A stretch of 64,000 bases of DNA from Nymphaea colorata (lineage: Eukaryota > Streptophyta > Magnoliopsida > Nymphaeales > Nymphaeaceae): NCBI RefSeq assembly GCF_008831285.2, contig NC_045139.1:26268412-26332411 (forward strand). Reading direction: 5' to 3'. Below, piece by piece: positions 32,964-44,599 of the stretch. The stretch's first letter is position 1. Each line of letters begins with the position of its first letter. A model generated the notes under the pieces. The model saw only the letters and a program-made list of their open reading frames with translations, searched no databases and was not told the DNA's origin. A program made the translations under genes and the position numbers.

Positions 32964-35900
32964 TGATACAAACAGGTAAAACACTCATGTGTCTGTTAAC
33001 GGCTCAGGAGATGCTTTTGCTTTTACCATGCAGATATCCAACGGACGTCCCTTACTTTCTAAATTTACAGGTGAGAGGTTCACTAGGTAGACATATCCCA
33101 ACTGAAGGTCAATAGAGTTTGATTGCTAGCATACACTGAAAGGGGGTTACGAAACTGTGCTGCCTAGTTACTAGAAATGACAGTTTTTCACTACTACCAA
33201 AGTTTGTAATTCTGTATATTTGTACAACATGATCTTATATATATGGTTTGTGCTTCAGTGCCCAGCAAGACACTCGAGAAATAAGTTCACTGGATTTCAT
33301 TTGCTTATTTTTGGTAATTATGATGACAATATGGGTAATAAAGTTTTTTATCTGTTTCCCCATGAACTGCAGCACGTGCAGCACGTGCATGAGCTTTAAT
33401 AATTTGGTGTTTGGGCTAAAAAGAATGCTTTGTATGATCTTCAATTTCTGCTTAATGGTGACTAAGCAATTTCCTTCCTAATTTCAACAATAAGTCCATA
33501 CCTACGAACTTGCTTTTAACATTCATTATCAGACACCGGTTGGTCTGTTGAATAATGTAACAATACATTTTTCTTGTCATATGTAATTAGTCCATAATAC
33601 TATGTAAACTCATGAACTGAACGATGATGAATTGCATATTACTGCTCTAAGTTCCTGTCTTCCAAGCACCTCATATGCGAGCCGAAAAAGAAAACATTCC
33701 TTGTAATTCTCGATTATAATTTGCTCGCAAAAGGTAACTAATATTTAGTTAAACTAAAGGAGAAATATATTTCAGCTTCTTAAAGAGTTTGAGGCCCATT
33801 CCGTCGAGCCCCTGCCAAAGTAGTTTACTCTCTGAACATACAAAAAGTGATGTTCTGGGCTGTTGTTTGTTGCTTACTTTCTTTCCCACATAATAATTTT
33901 CTGAAACTGTGGATTCTGCCACGGGAACTTCTTCAGCCGCACAAAAAGCGGAGTCACATTTGCTTGATTCAAGAAATTGAACCAGAAGACAGCTGGAAAC
34001 TTGAACTTCAAATATAAACCTGATGGATTTTTCAGCTATGTTTTGTCTGTATTTCAAAACGTCTGTGTGGGGACCTTTACTGCAGTGTTCCAATCCCACC
34101 ACTGCATAATACAAATACTCAAACCATATCAACTGAGGCATGTAATAATCAGAGCATGAAACTTATGGCACGAATCACTTCCCCCAATTCACTCGAATAT
34201 AAGTCTTTCCATCAGACCGTGGTCGTCTATAATGCCCACAGTAACTGAAGTTGATCACTTATGAAATGCCTGCACATAGAACGCCAGTTCTGTGAAGGGC
34301 AAACAAGGAGGTGGCACCTAGAGGGTAGTCTTTTTTCCCCAGGTCTTAACAGTTAGACTGGTCGATGATAAGTTGGTGATAGCGAGGATGTGCAACTGCT
34401 AAAGGAGGTCAATGGGCATAGTGCGTGCAAAGATAACCTATACTTTCACTGTTTCACATGTTCAAATGGGATTTCACCAATTAAAGGCGACAGAATCTAA
34501 ACAAAAAGACTCCCATATGAAAGGTTGATTCTCCGGTGGTTCATGATTGAAGGCAACCTGTTTCCTGAGAGGGTAGATTGCAAGGACTTCAGAATAATTG
34601 CATAGCAAAGATTTTGAGAAATCTTCAAGAATTATGCATGCATATCACTAATTGTTTGTGTTTTGTGTGTGTGTGTGTGTGTTCTGGTAGCCATTTGAAG
34701 GTGCAAACAGGAGTTAGCGCGATAAATTATAGGCCACATAATTGGCTACCACGCTATAAGCCACATAATTAATTACCATTGCCTTCGTAGGAATTGACAC
34801 AGGTGCACAGGCAGTGTAAGAGCAAAAACCGATATATCCCAAACAGCTATATCTCAGGGAGACAACCATTTGATCTGGTTCCGATTTCACCTTCTTAGCC
34901 TAGACGTAAAATCTATTGCTTTCAGGATCTACGAAAAGCAATACAAGCAGCTATGACACCTTTGGTTTGGGTGTAGGGTTTCAGTGCACTAGTTTCACCT
35001 GCATGCACTTGTTGCTATCACTCACTTCTGGTTCAGCTTCTAGGGGTACGCACCGAGCAATTCACCATGTCATGACTTGTAGATCCGCACTTTTGATAGT
35101 ACTTGATCATTGCTACATACTCCATGGTTCAAGCTAGACACGCCTTCAGCAACATGAAGTTCCACCCATGCTGTGCGCAGAAAAACAAGTGGAACTTCTA
35201 TCAGCAAACCATGTCTCTCCACCATTTTAGTGATGAAATTTGCCCCAATGAGCTCCATCAACCCACATTTGGATTCTGCTGGAGGCTTCAATCTTTTAGC
35301 ACTTTCCCTTGCCACCACCGATTGGCAACCAGAGGCAACAATAGATTTGAGAGTAGTGAATATAAAATTGTAGTTGTACCTGCCACACCTAGTCCCTCCA
35401 GTGATTACAGCTACAGGTGAGTACTGGAACAGTTGGATAATTTGCTGATAAGCTTCCTTGGATTTGTGTAGCCGTTTTCTGCGGTAAATCTCCTGCTTCT
35501 CCAAAGAGGGAATGTGCATTTCCAAGCTATCTTCGACATCACTCTAAAATATCTCCGCCCCTCTCCGCCCCTCCATGTGCACCAGGTTTAGGAGCCACCG
35601 ATGACAAACTTCTCAACCTCCATTACGCCTTCTCGGCACCCCTCCACACCTTCGCCCTGAAATCCTCATTTACCCATGTTCATGGAAGCCTTCACCTGTC
35701 TTGACTTCAATTCTAGAAGCTCATTCCCAAGCAGGGTCGGATCTTTTTTTAAATTCAAATGTAAGTTTAAAAAAAAAAATTATTTATCATATACAAAAAT
35801 TTATAAATGATCTTAACATTCCTATAAAAAAAGATGAAATTATAATTCAGCCCCCACCATGACTTGCTTGTCATCTCTAAACCATCTCTAGCCCTTTCGG

Positions 35901-38170
35901 AGGACTGCATGAAATGCATTCGTTTTAATAACATTTTTATGCATTTTTAATGAGATTTAGCGTTTAAAAATTAAAACTCTAAGTTTGTGCTGTGCATGGT
36001 TCAGGGAGCCGCTGTTCGTATTTGATAAAAAAAAAAAAATCGAATTTAGCGAAATATATTTTAATCATTCGAATTCGGTTTCCAAAGGTTAAAGTAGTAA
36101 TTTTACATTCTACGATCCGAAGTCCTTTTGTCTTGGTCTCATATTCTTGTTGCATGTTATTTATCTCTTATTCTCGTTGCAAGTTATTTAGTCTTAATAA
36201 AATTAAGATGAGCTATTTAGTAAAAAAACAACTACTTGACCCCATGGTGAAAAAAGAGAGTTAATGGATTTTTTTTTTTTTTTTTTTTAGAATCTTGAAA
36301 TTAGGAGAAACCTAACCCGTTTGAGTGGAGAAGCCTATCATCACCTTCTTTTGGAGCCGTTTGATAGATTTGAAAACTTGAAATAGGAAAAAAAGAATGG
36401 AAAAGATCATTTCCATTCTCGTTTTGTTGTGTATGTGACGACTAAGAAACAAGTTTTTCCTTGAAATGAAATGAAGATCGAAGGCACCATTGAATGTCAT
36501 GGAGTTTTAGCATCTTCAAACGACTACCACACTTAGAATTTTGCTTCTAATTTTCTTTTGTTGACTTTCGTAACAAATGAATATGAACCTTTGTAGTAGG
36601 ATTTTCTTATTTCATTTATTTTTATTAGTGCACACACTCCTGTGTTTGTTGAAAAGGGTCTACGTAACACTATGGACCGTTTTGTAGAATTTTAATTGCA
36701 TATAATGGAAGTATTTCTTTTAAGTATTATAACTTTTGTTCTGTCTTGAATTCACCAGGTTTAATGGAAGCGTTGGTGTAATCTGATAGATATATGAATC
36801 GAAATATTTGATTTGGTTCAAGTACTGATCTCGTTCCAAATGTCAAGTGAAAATCAATGTCAATGGGGCTACATTACTGAAATTATATGTCAGCTAGTCA
36901 TTTTGAACTAATATTTTTATCATTTTCTTGTCAAATTTTCTATTGCACATATATTGAAACAATACTCAAGACTAGTGTCATATATGCATACATATAAATA
37001 TCCATGTGGAATTCAATCAAAATGAGGAAGAAATTAAGAGGTATATATTATAAGTCATTCACATCAAGCCACATACGTTGTCTTGCCTAGTTGCCTATCT
37101 CTTTATTTCTCCATTCTAAAAAAATAATTCATACTGACCTCTCTCTATTTCTCTTACGCATGCACATGGATACACAAAAAATGAAAAATGAGCAGGCAAG
37201 GGGTGGAGCCGCATGTGGGCAATTGCCCGCGCTGCCTAATAAAAAATTCTCTTGTTGGTACTTAGTTCTAAATTGTTATATATGTACATATAAAATGCTC
37301 GTTAAATACATAATGAGTGCATTTAGCCAAACATATCCGGCGCCTCGCCTCCACTGCGAGAAAGCCTATTGAAAAGCAGATGTTAAGAAATCAGATGCAT
37401 GAAAAGTTTTCCATGTCCAACCCGATTTATGTATAATAATAGTAATAATAAGCAAGAAACGTTAGTGCACTGTTTGGATTGAGGGAAAGAGAGGGAAAGG
37501 AATGGATGGAGGGGTGAGGCAGTGAACTGAAAGGGAAAGGAGAAGAAAATAAAGGAAAGGAGTGTCCATTCCTTTTCCTCCTAATCTCTTCATTTTTGTA
37601 AGGATTGGAATTACATTAAAAAAATCATTTCCTTTCTTTTTCTTTGCACCCAAACACAGTTCTTAGATTTTCTTTCATTTCCCTTTATTAATTAGTCATT
37701 CAAATACAAGAAAGGTCTTTCTTTCCATTCTTCTCTCTCTCTCTCTCTCTCCCTTCAACCAAACAGGGTGTAAGTTTCCATTGTTTACACTTTCAGAGAG
37801 AAGCATCTTCGGGGTCTTACTCAATTGTTATATATAGCCTTTGGATATATGGATCTGATTCTGGAAAGAAATTCATTACTGGACATGATCCTCTCGTATG
37901 TTTAGGTCTTGGCATGCACGCGTGTAGGCTCTGATCACCACACTCGGTCTGGCTTTAATATAATTCTAGTGCTAATTGTTCAAACACCCTGTTTGAATGG
38001 CTGGACAGGATGTCCTAAAATGTATTATTGAGGCATTCCACCTCAGGTAAACAATGTGGCCAGGGAGAATGCCATGAGACACTTGGTTTCCATTTCCCAA
38101 ATCTTAAAACTGTGAGTAGAGCGGGAGTGTTTGACACCACATTCTATTAGTGGGCATCCGAGATGGAGTG
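32964..38170. other. Gene-free interval after the CaM-binding gene
   Basis: No further gene is recognised. The first few hundred bases probably hold the 3' UTR. Frames at 33749-34141 (-) and 35070-35519 (-) have no family signature that I know. There is a (TG)n tract at about 34661-34682, a T homopolymer at about 36269-36288 and a MITE-like repeat at 37464-37792. Confidence 0.45.
37464..37792. mobile_element. MITE-like repeat, copy 2 (possible Tourist/PIF-Harbinger type)
   Basis: The left end CACTGTTTGGATTGAGGG and the right end CCCTTCAACCAAACAGGGTG are imperfect inverted repeats, with a TTA/TAA triplet outside each end. The body matches 24470-24775. Ends of the form (G/C)NNTGTTTGG with a 3-bp TTA-like duplication are typical of Tourist-type MITEs. 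The class call is inference. Confidence 0.5.
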
Positions 38171-38178
38171 CATAAAAG

Positions 38179-38477
38179 TAGGGATGTTCAATAAGTGGAG
38201 TCAACTCGTGCTCGACTCGATTAAACTTCGACTCTAGTTTGACTCGAAAGTTAAACGAGTCAAGTTGAGGCTTATAATTGATAACTCGAGTTTGTAAACA
38301 AGTCGAATTTGAGTAAGTTAGTCGAGGTCGAGCTCGGACTCATAAGCGAGTCGAGCTCGAACTGACCTCATAAAGCTCAAGTTGAGCTCAAGCCGACCTT
38401 GAGTCAATTTCTAGCCAAGCTTATGCGACTCAAGTCAAGTTCGAGCTGGCCGAGCACTACCTTGTTGTACATCCGTA
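38179..38477. mobile_element. hAT-type MITE (TCGAG-rich family)
   Basis: The left end TAGGGATGTTCAATAAG and the right end (reverse complement) TACGGATGTACAACAAG match at 14 of 18 positions. Flanking octamers CATAAAAG and TCTAAAAT agree at 5 of 8, as expected for an aged duplication. The interior repeats CTCGAGTT, GAGTCGAG and GAGCTC words. It is 299 bp with no coding frame. Confidence 0.7.
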
Positions 38478-38928
38478 TCTAAAATACCCCATCATGTCCT
38501 TTAATGACGTCTTAATAACCAAGAACAGATCTGTCCTCAGTGCTTACTCTAGAAGTCCAAGTGGACGGCACCACAGCCACAAGTTCAATTAGTGGTGGGA
38601 AAGGAGCATCTCCTTCAAGTTGACGCATAAAAGGGAGGGCCCTTTGTAGGTGTTTAACTTTTTTCCTTTTCTACTAAAAGCTCTTTTTTATGATTTATAT
38701 ATCTTGGTGTTGGATCTAGCCTCACTTTTGGGTCTTGCGTCATTTGAGGATATCACATATGTGGTCTCTTTCTCAAGTATTGGGAAAAGTGACTGAGAAA
38801 TTGGTGTATTTGGACATTTGTGTACAAGAGATCATGGTTGGCAAATTCATCTATCCGAGTTGTGTATCACCTAAGTCGATTAGGATCATCCATTTACTAG
38901 ATCACCAGTCAGGGCTAGACGAATCAGC

Positions 38929-39453
38929 TAGGGGTCAACATGAGCGGAGTCAAGTCCGAACTCAGTCAGCTCGAGCTCGGCTCGACTAATGAAACCTTGA
39001 GCTCAACCTGACTCGAGCTCGAGAATAGCTTCACGCAAGCAGCTCAAGCTCGACTCGGCAGTTGCGTGTTGAGCTCGAGCTCGACTCAACAAACTCATTT
39101 GAATAGAATTGATATTCATCGTTACTTATTAAGCTTAAGCTCGATTCGATTAAGGCTCGACAAAACTCGTTTGAATAGAATTGATATTCATCGTTACGTG
39201 TTGAGTTTGAGGTCGTCTCGATTAAGGCTCAACAAACTCATAAACTCGTTTGAATACATCGACTTGATTAAGGTTCGACAAACTCGATTAAGGCTCGAGC
39301 TCGACTCGGCAGTTACACATTGAGCTCGAACTCAAATTGATTATTTGAACGAGTCGACTCATGAACTCGTGCACGACTCGTTAAGCAAATGACTCGACTC
39401 AAATTCGTTCACAAGCCGAGCTTTAACGAGTCGAGCTCCGTTGTTCACCCTTA
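38929..39453. mobile_element. hAT-type MITE (TCGAG-rich family), perfect TSD
   Basis: The element is flanked by a perfect 8-bp TSD GAATCAGC (38921-38928 and 39454-39461). The left end is TAGGGGTCAACATGAGCGGA and the right (reverse complement) is TAAGGGTGAACAACGGAGC. It is 525 bp. The interior is almost wholly CTCGAGCTCG-type words, with a direct internal repeat (GTTTGAATAGAATTGATATT, two copies near 39098 and 39169). The chance frames across it are not genes. Confidence 0.9.
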
Positions 39454-39557
39454 GAATCAGCTAATTATATGTACTTTTTTTTGTTGTATGTCGATAAGTA
39501 CTGGAGTTTGTTGTTTTTTGAATTGTAAAATATCACAAACTTTACTAAATATATAAA

Positions 39558-39818
39558 AGTACTCATGTTACAAGTTATTCAGTTTTGGTTGATGAAAAAA
39601 TCAAACGTAATACTCATGTTACAAGTTACTTATTGGTTATGTTAAAATCAAACATAATACTCATGTTACAAGTTACTCATTTTCGTTGGTTGATGAAAAA
39701 ATCAAACGTAATACTCATGTTACAAGTTACTCATTTTCGTTGGTTGGTGAAAAAATCAAACGTAATACTCATGTTACAAGTTACTTAGTTTTTGTTGATG
39801 AAAAAAAATAAAACGTGA
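39558..39818 (+). repeat. Minisatellite, five copies of about 50-54 bp
   Basis: A unit starting (A)GTACTCATGTTACAAGTTA or AATACTCATGTTACAAGTTA and ending TGAAAAAATCAAACGT is repeated five times in tandem. The two copies at about 39655 and 39709 are nearly identical. The second copy is shorter. The + strand frame at 39585-39788 is only the translation of this array. Confidence 0.9.
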
Positions 39819-41316
39819 TGTTTTGACGCTTTATCTTCTTCATTTATTTATTTATAGAAAAAATGCACTATAAAAATTTATGATCTAAACCCGCCGAGTC
39901 GTCGGTCAACTTATATTTAATTCATTGACCAATCTTCAGCCGATTAGGGTCCGAGTCATGAGTTCATAAACTATGCAAAGGATAAAAAAAAAACCATCAT
40001 CGTGTCATATAAGCAAGTGTTTTCTTTACTATACATATCTGCAACTAAGTCTACTAGCATATAGTTTATAATGGCGATGCCGGTACAGTAACCAACGTCT
40101 GGTGATGAACTTCGAACAACATAATCAATACATTCAAAGAAACAAGTTCATAAATCACCGTTAAGACATTGACAGATTTATCAAAATATGTTAGTTTTCT
40201 TGCTGACTTAGGTGCAAATTAACAAGTCTGATGGTTGGCCATGGTGGCCACTTGCCCACATGACTTTATTGTGATAAAAAATGTCACTTATGAATGAGAA
40301 AGAGTACTGAGATTGCCTACCGTGTCATCAAAATTTGTTTGAAGGGATTCTTTGTGTAGGAGAGACATTTTTATATTTAACTCTCTCCAATGGGTGTAGC
40401 GTAGTTTATCAGAATCTAGTCATGAGTTTGATTTCTATAGTTGTTATTCTTTTAGACTGCAAATATAAGATGTGCGACATTTTAGTTGACAGATGTATTG
40501 CTTCGCTCCTAGATCTAAAAGCAAAGAGAAAGTAGCTTCAGGCTATGTCCCCTTGTCCCATATTTTACTAGCATACAATTTCTACCTAAATATGATTGCA
40601 TTTATAAAAAATTAATGATTTCTCTACTATGAATCAACCGTTAAGGCCCTGGATTCATATGAAAATTGGTTTTGTGGAGTTGCAGCTTTATAAGCTGTTT
40701 GAGAGACATTATTTTGGGTTTTCAGGTAGTTTTATTTGACTTGCAGAAAAATCAACCTTGATAATTATCCATAATAAGAAAACAATGAAGAGACACCAAA
40801 GTATGGCTCTCCACAAAGAACGTTTAGTTCTTTAATTTGAAGATTTGTTGTCACTTACTGTTTACATCTGATATTGAAAATTGTTCATGTTGGTTGAATT
40901 CTAGTAACTTAAACACCAAAGAATGGGCACTACTGACTGATTGAAAAAATGTGCCACTAGCATTTTAAATTTTAAATTAATGACCACTTTGGGAAGATGA
41001 AAAGTGAAGGAAATGTCAATCTGCAATTAGTTTAAGTCATGGTACAAGCATTGGCCTACACTAGCCCCACAATTTTTCTTTATTTTCATACAAGTGCCTT
41101 CATATATTTACTTATGTATATATACAGGTGCCTCTTAAGGAATGAAGATGTCTGAATTGGTGCCTCTCGGCCAAAAATTTCTTGCTACACCACTGAGTGC
41201 AGCAAGTATAATTTTCTAAGGCTAATGCACATATTTGGTGGGTGGTTTTTATTCAATCCACATCATTCTATTCTTTATCTTTTTTAGGATAAAGGTGAAC
41301 CACAATTACCAAGCAT
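39819..41316. other. No gene recognised
   Basis: AT-rich intergenic DNA. A fragment at about 39889-39975 with CGCCGAGTCG and GGTCCGAGTCATGAGTT resembles the TCGAG-rich MITEs, but no target duplication is seen. Confidence 0.4.
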
Positions 41317-41324
41317 TATGAGTA

Positions 41325-41730
<406 letters not shown>

Positions 41731-41739
41731 TTATGATGG

Positions 41740-42900
41740 CAATAATAATGTTCTCTTTTCTCTTGCTATGGAAACCCATTGTTTGTTTAAATAGTTGGCA
41801 GCATAAAGCAATGATCTGAATGAGATCTGTGGGGAAACAAACACATCCTTAGTGAGTGACCGTTTGGCATTAGGAACAATTCCATAAGACTAGCTTAAAA
41901 TTGCGGAAGATTTGTAGGACACTTGTTCAAGCATCCGCTCTTAGGGTCTCCAACTTGACATCCATATTTTCCTCTTACTAACTAGAGGCGGTTCTTATTT
42001 GGATCATCATATTGTAACTGAAAACATGGTCGAGTAGGCATATGGTATCTTTGTTGGATCGACAAGTCTTAATGGATTTCTTATGTACGAGATATGTAGA
42101 GAAGACATTTTTTACTTGTGGAATCCAAGTATATTTTTACTTGTTGGATCTATGTTGCATTATGCTCATTTGTGTACACCAATCATATCATGTCCAAAGG
42201 TGATGTCCAGTATAAGATATTTTTCATGAACCCAACCGCACAAGTTCAAAGTTCAAACCCATAAAAAGTTCCCACAATTAGAATCCAAGGCCATTACTAA
42301 AAACAATTCTCATTTACACATTTTGGATATGGAAAGTTTGAATTATGCATTTCAGTCTTCATTAATACTGACAAATCATGTTTTTGATGAAATAGAACTG
42401 AATTGAATTCAAGATATATGCGAATCTTGATTTGGAGAGACACACGGAGTATCTTGGTGTTCTCCAAAGTTGTATCAATTCTGAACTGTAAAATTTATTC
42501 AATACCAATATTGATTCGTTCTACTTGTACATGTGAACAACATACTTTCCAAATTCAACTCCGAATACAATCTAAAGGAATAAGAGAAACCCAATTCATG
42601 CATATTGGAAAATGGTGTAACTACAAAAAGGCTTAAGTTCAAACTTTATTTCAAGCCGACGACTAGTTTTTGTTCGACAACATACGTTATTGAGTTCCAT
42701 ACATTAGCATGATTATGTAAGAATGATGCCTCTGCCCTACAGTCCACACGCTCCCTATATATATATATATATACACACACAAAAAGAGAAAAAGAGAAAG
42801 AGAGAGAGAGAGTTATTGAAATTTGTCGTGCTGGACGACCCCACTTCTCATGTCTACAATTTGGATATATTTACTTTTGGTTGTGTAATCTTTTAGTGCT
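41740..42900. other. No gene recognised
   Basis: AT-rich intergenic DNA with a (TA)n tract at about 42757-42772 and a (GA)n tract at about 42796-42812. Confidence 0.45.
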
Positions 42901-42901
42901 A

Positions 42902-43930
42902 AAAAATGGTAATATTACTAAAAATAGCTACCCATTGAAAATTTATTTGGATTTGAATCTCATTTGACCGATTCATTAAGTTGTGTTTGATTTCTTATGG
43001 ATCTCAGATGCAAGGAAATCTCAAATTCATGATGATTGAAATCAGTTTTTAGTTTCAATTCAACATGAACAGCATTTTAATGTAAAAAGTGTGGATTTAA
43101 AATTGAATTGGAGAGGTAGGGTTAGACTTGAAAACCGCAAATCTCAAATCACTCACTTGAGATTCGTGGTAATCAGATACGACCTTATTTTTCTTCCAGT
43201 CCTTTTTTATATCAACTTTTTTTTTTTTTTGAGAAAAAAAGAGATTTGGCTCGGATAGAGAATTTTACAAATAAATTTTAAATTAAAGTGATAATACATC
43301 AGGTACAAATATAGATGACCATAATGATGCAGATATGACAATTTAATCTGAAAAATAATTTTTAATACCTGACTAACAAAAAAAAAATAAAAAAGTAATC
43401 CATGTTCAGCGAAAAGAATGGACAGAAGACAAAAATGGCAATATTACTAAAAATAGCTACCCAGTGAAAATTTATTTGGATTTGAATCTCATTTGACCGA
43501 TTCATTAGTCGTGTTTGATTTCTTACGGTTCTCAGATCCAAGGAAATCTCAAATTCATGGCAATTGAAATCCATAGTAGTATTAAACTGTGGATTTCACT
43601 TTTTATCTTCAATTTAACATGAATTTCAAGAAAACGTGTGGATTTAAAATTGAATTGGAGAGGTAGGTTTAGACTTGAAAACCGCAAATCTCAAATCACT
43701 CACTTGAGATTTCTGGTAATCAATCAGAGACACCACCTTGTTCTTGTTTTTTTGAGACAAAAAGAGTCGATTCGGATAGAATTTTACAAATAATTTTAAA
43801 CTAAAGCGATAATTAGCGATCAGGTACTACAACGACTTGTATACACGACGATAATGACGCAGATATGACAATTTAATTTGGAAAATAATTTACTAAAAAA
43901 TAAAAAAATCCATTCTACAGGGAAAAGAAG
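42902..43930 (+). repeat. Tandem duplication of about 0.5 kb upstream of the lipase gene
   Basis: Unit 1 (about 42902-43432) and unit 2 (about 43433-43930) are co-linear and similar throughout. Shared blocks include GGTAATATTACTAAAAATAG (T/C at one site), GATTTGAATCTCATTTGACC, GAATTGGAGAGGTAG, AAAACCGCAAATCTCAAATC, and GATATGACAATTTAAT near the end. The duplication lies about 0.7 kb upstream of the SDP1-like ATG, so it may be part of its promoter region. Confidence 0.85.
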
Positions 43931-44437
43931 AGCGACGACTGGGCGGGATGTTTGGCACGAGTAACACGCCACCTTTCCTTTTCTCTCTATCCCTCGCTTC
44001 GCCACGTATGAAACAAACCCGTTATCCTTCCGAAATGTTCGCACGCGAAAAGGGTTCTGGTTAGTGCGGGGCCCTCAGAACCTCCTTGACGTTATTTTTG
44101 CAACCGCACCTTCGATTTTTATGATTTATCAATAACACGCGCCACGTTTAACAAGGAATTCAATTGACCTCAACTTCTTCGGCCCCCGCACCAAGCGCAT
44201 CTCCGGCTCCCCGACTGAAAATCAAAATATACTATGAGACTCGATTGGGTTATTCCTTGTAAGATCTGGGAGCGAAGACGAAAAGGCCTTTTGCTTCCGG
44301 GAAACGCCTCACCTCCGTTTAAATCCGACGAGGATCCGCGTCACCCACACTCAACCTGTGAGATCTCCTCTCGCTTATCCCCATCCTCCTCCCCTTCAAC
44401 TCTCTTCACCTGACATGAAAACAAAGGTGTGGGGGGG

Positions 44438-44441
<4 letters not shown>

Positions 44442-44472
<31 letters not shown>

Positions 44473-44513
44473 GTTCGATCGATCGATCGATCGATTGATT
44501 GATTGATAGAGAG
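44442..44513 (+). promoter_or_regulatory. (GA)n and (GATC/GATT)n tracts in the lipase 5' leader
   Basis: A GAGAGAGA tract (about 44442-44469) is followed by repeated GATC and GATT tetramers (about 44476-44506), 90-160 bp before the start codon. GA-rich tracts are common in plant core promoters and 5' UTRs, where BPC/GAGA-binding proteins act. Function here is inference. Confidence 0.45.
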
Positions 44514-44599
44514 AGCGGGTTGCATCCCCATCTGTTCTCGAGGCCATCTGCAATCGTCTTCGTCCTGCTTCTTGGTCTTGTTGGCTGCAGTGATTGGAT

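Noticed and set aside
35070..35519. Minus-strand frame of about 150 codons
   Set aside because: The frame opens with TTG. The first ATG is at 35519. No domain, composition or neighbour supports it as a gene.
38735..39323. Frames across the CTCGAG-rich regions
   Set aside because: They fall within or across a MITE defined by a perfect 8-bp target duplication, and the translations are low-complexity.
39558..39818. CRISPR-like regular repeat array
   Set aside because: Repeats are directly tandem with no unique spacers, and this is plant nuclear DNA, so it is a minisatellite.
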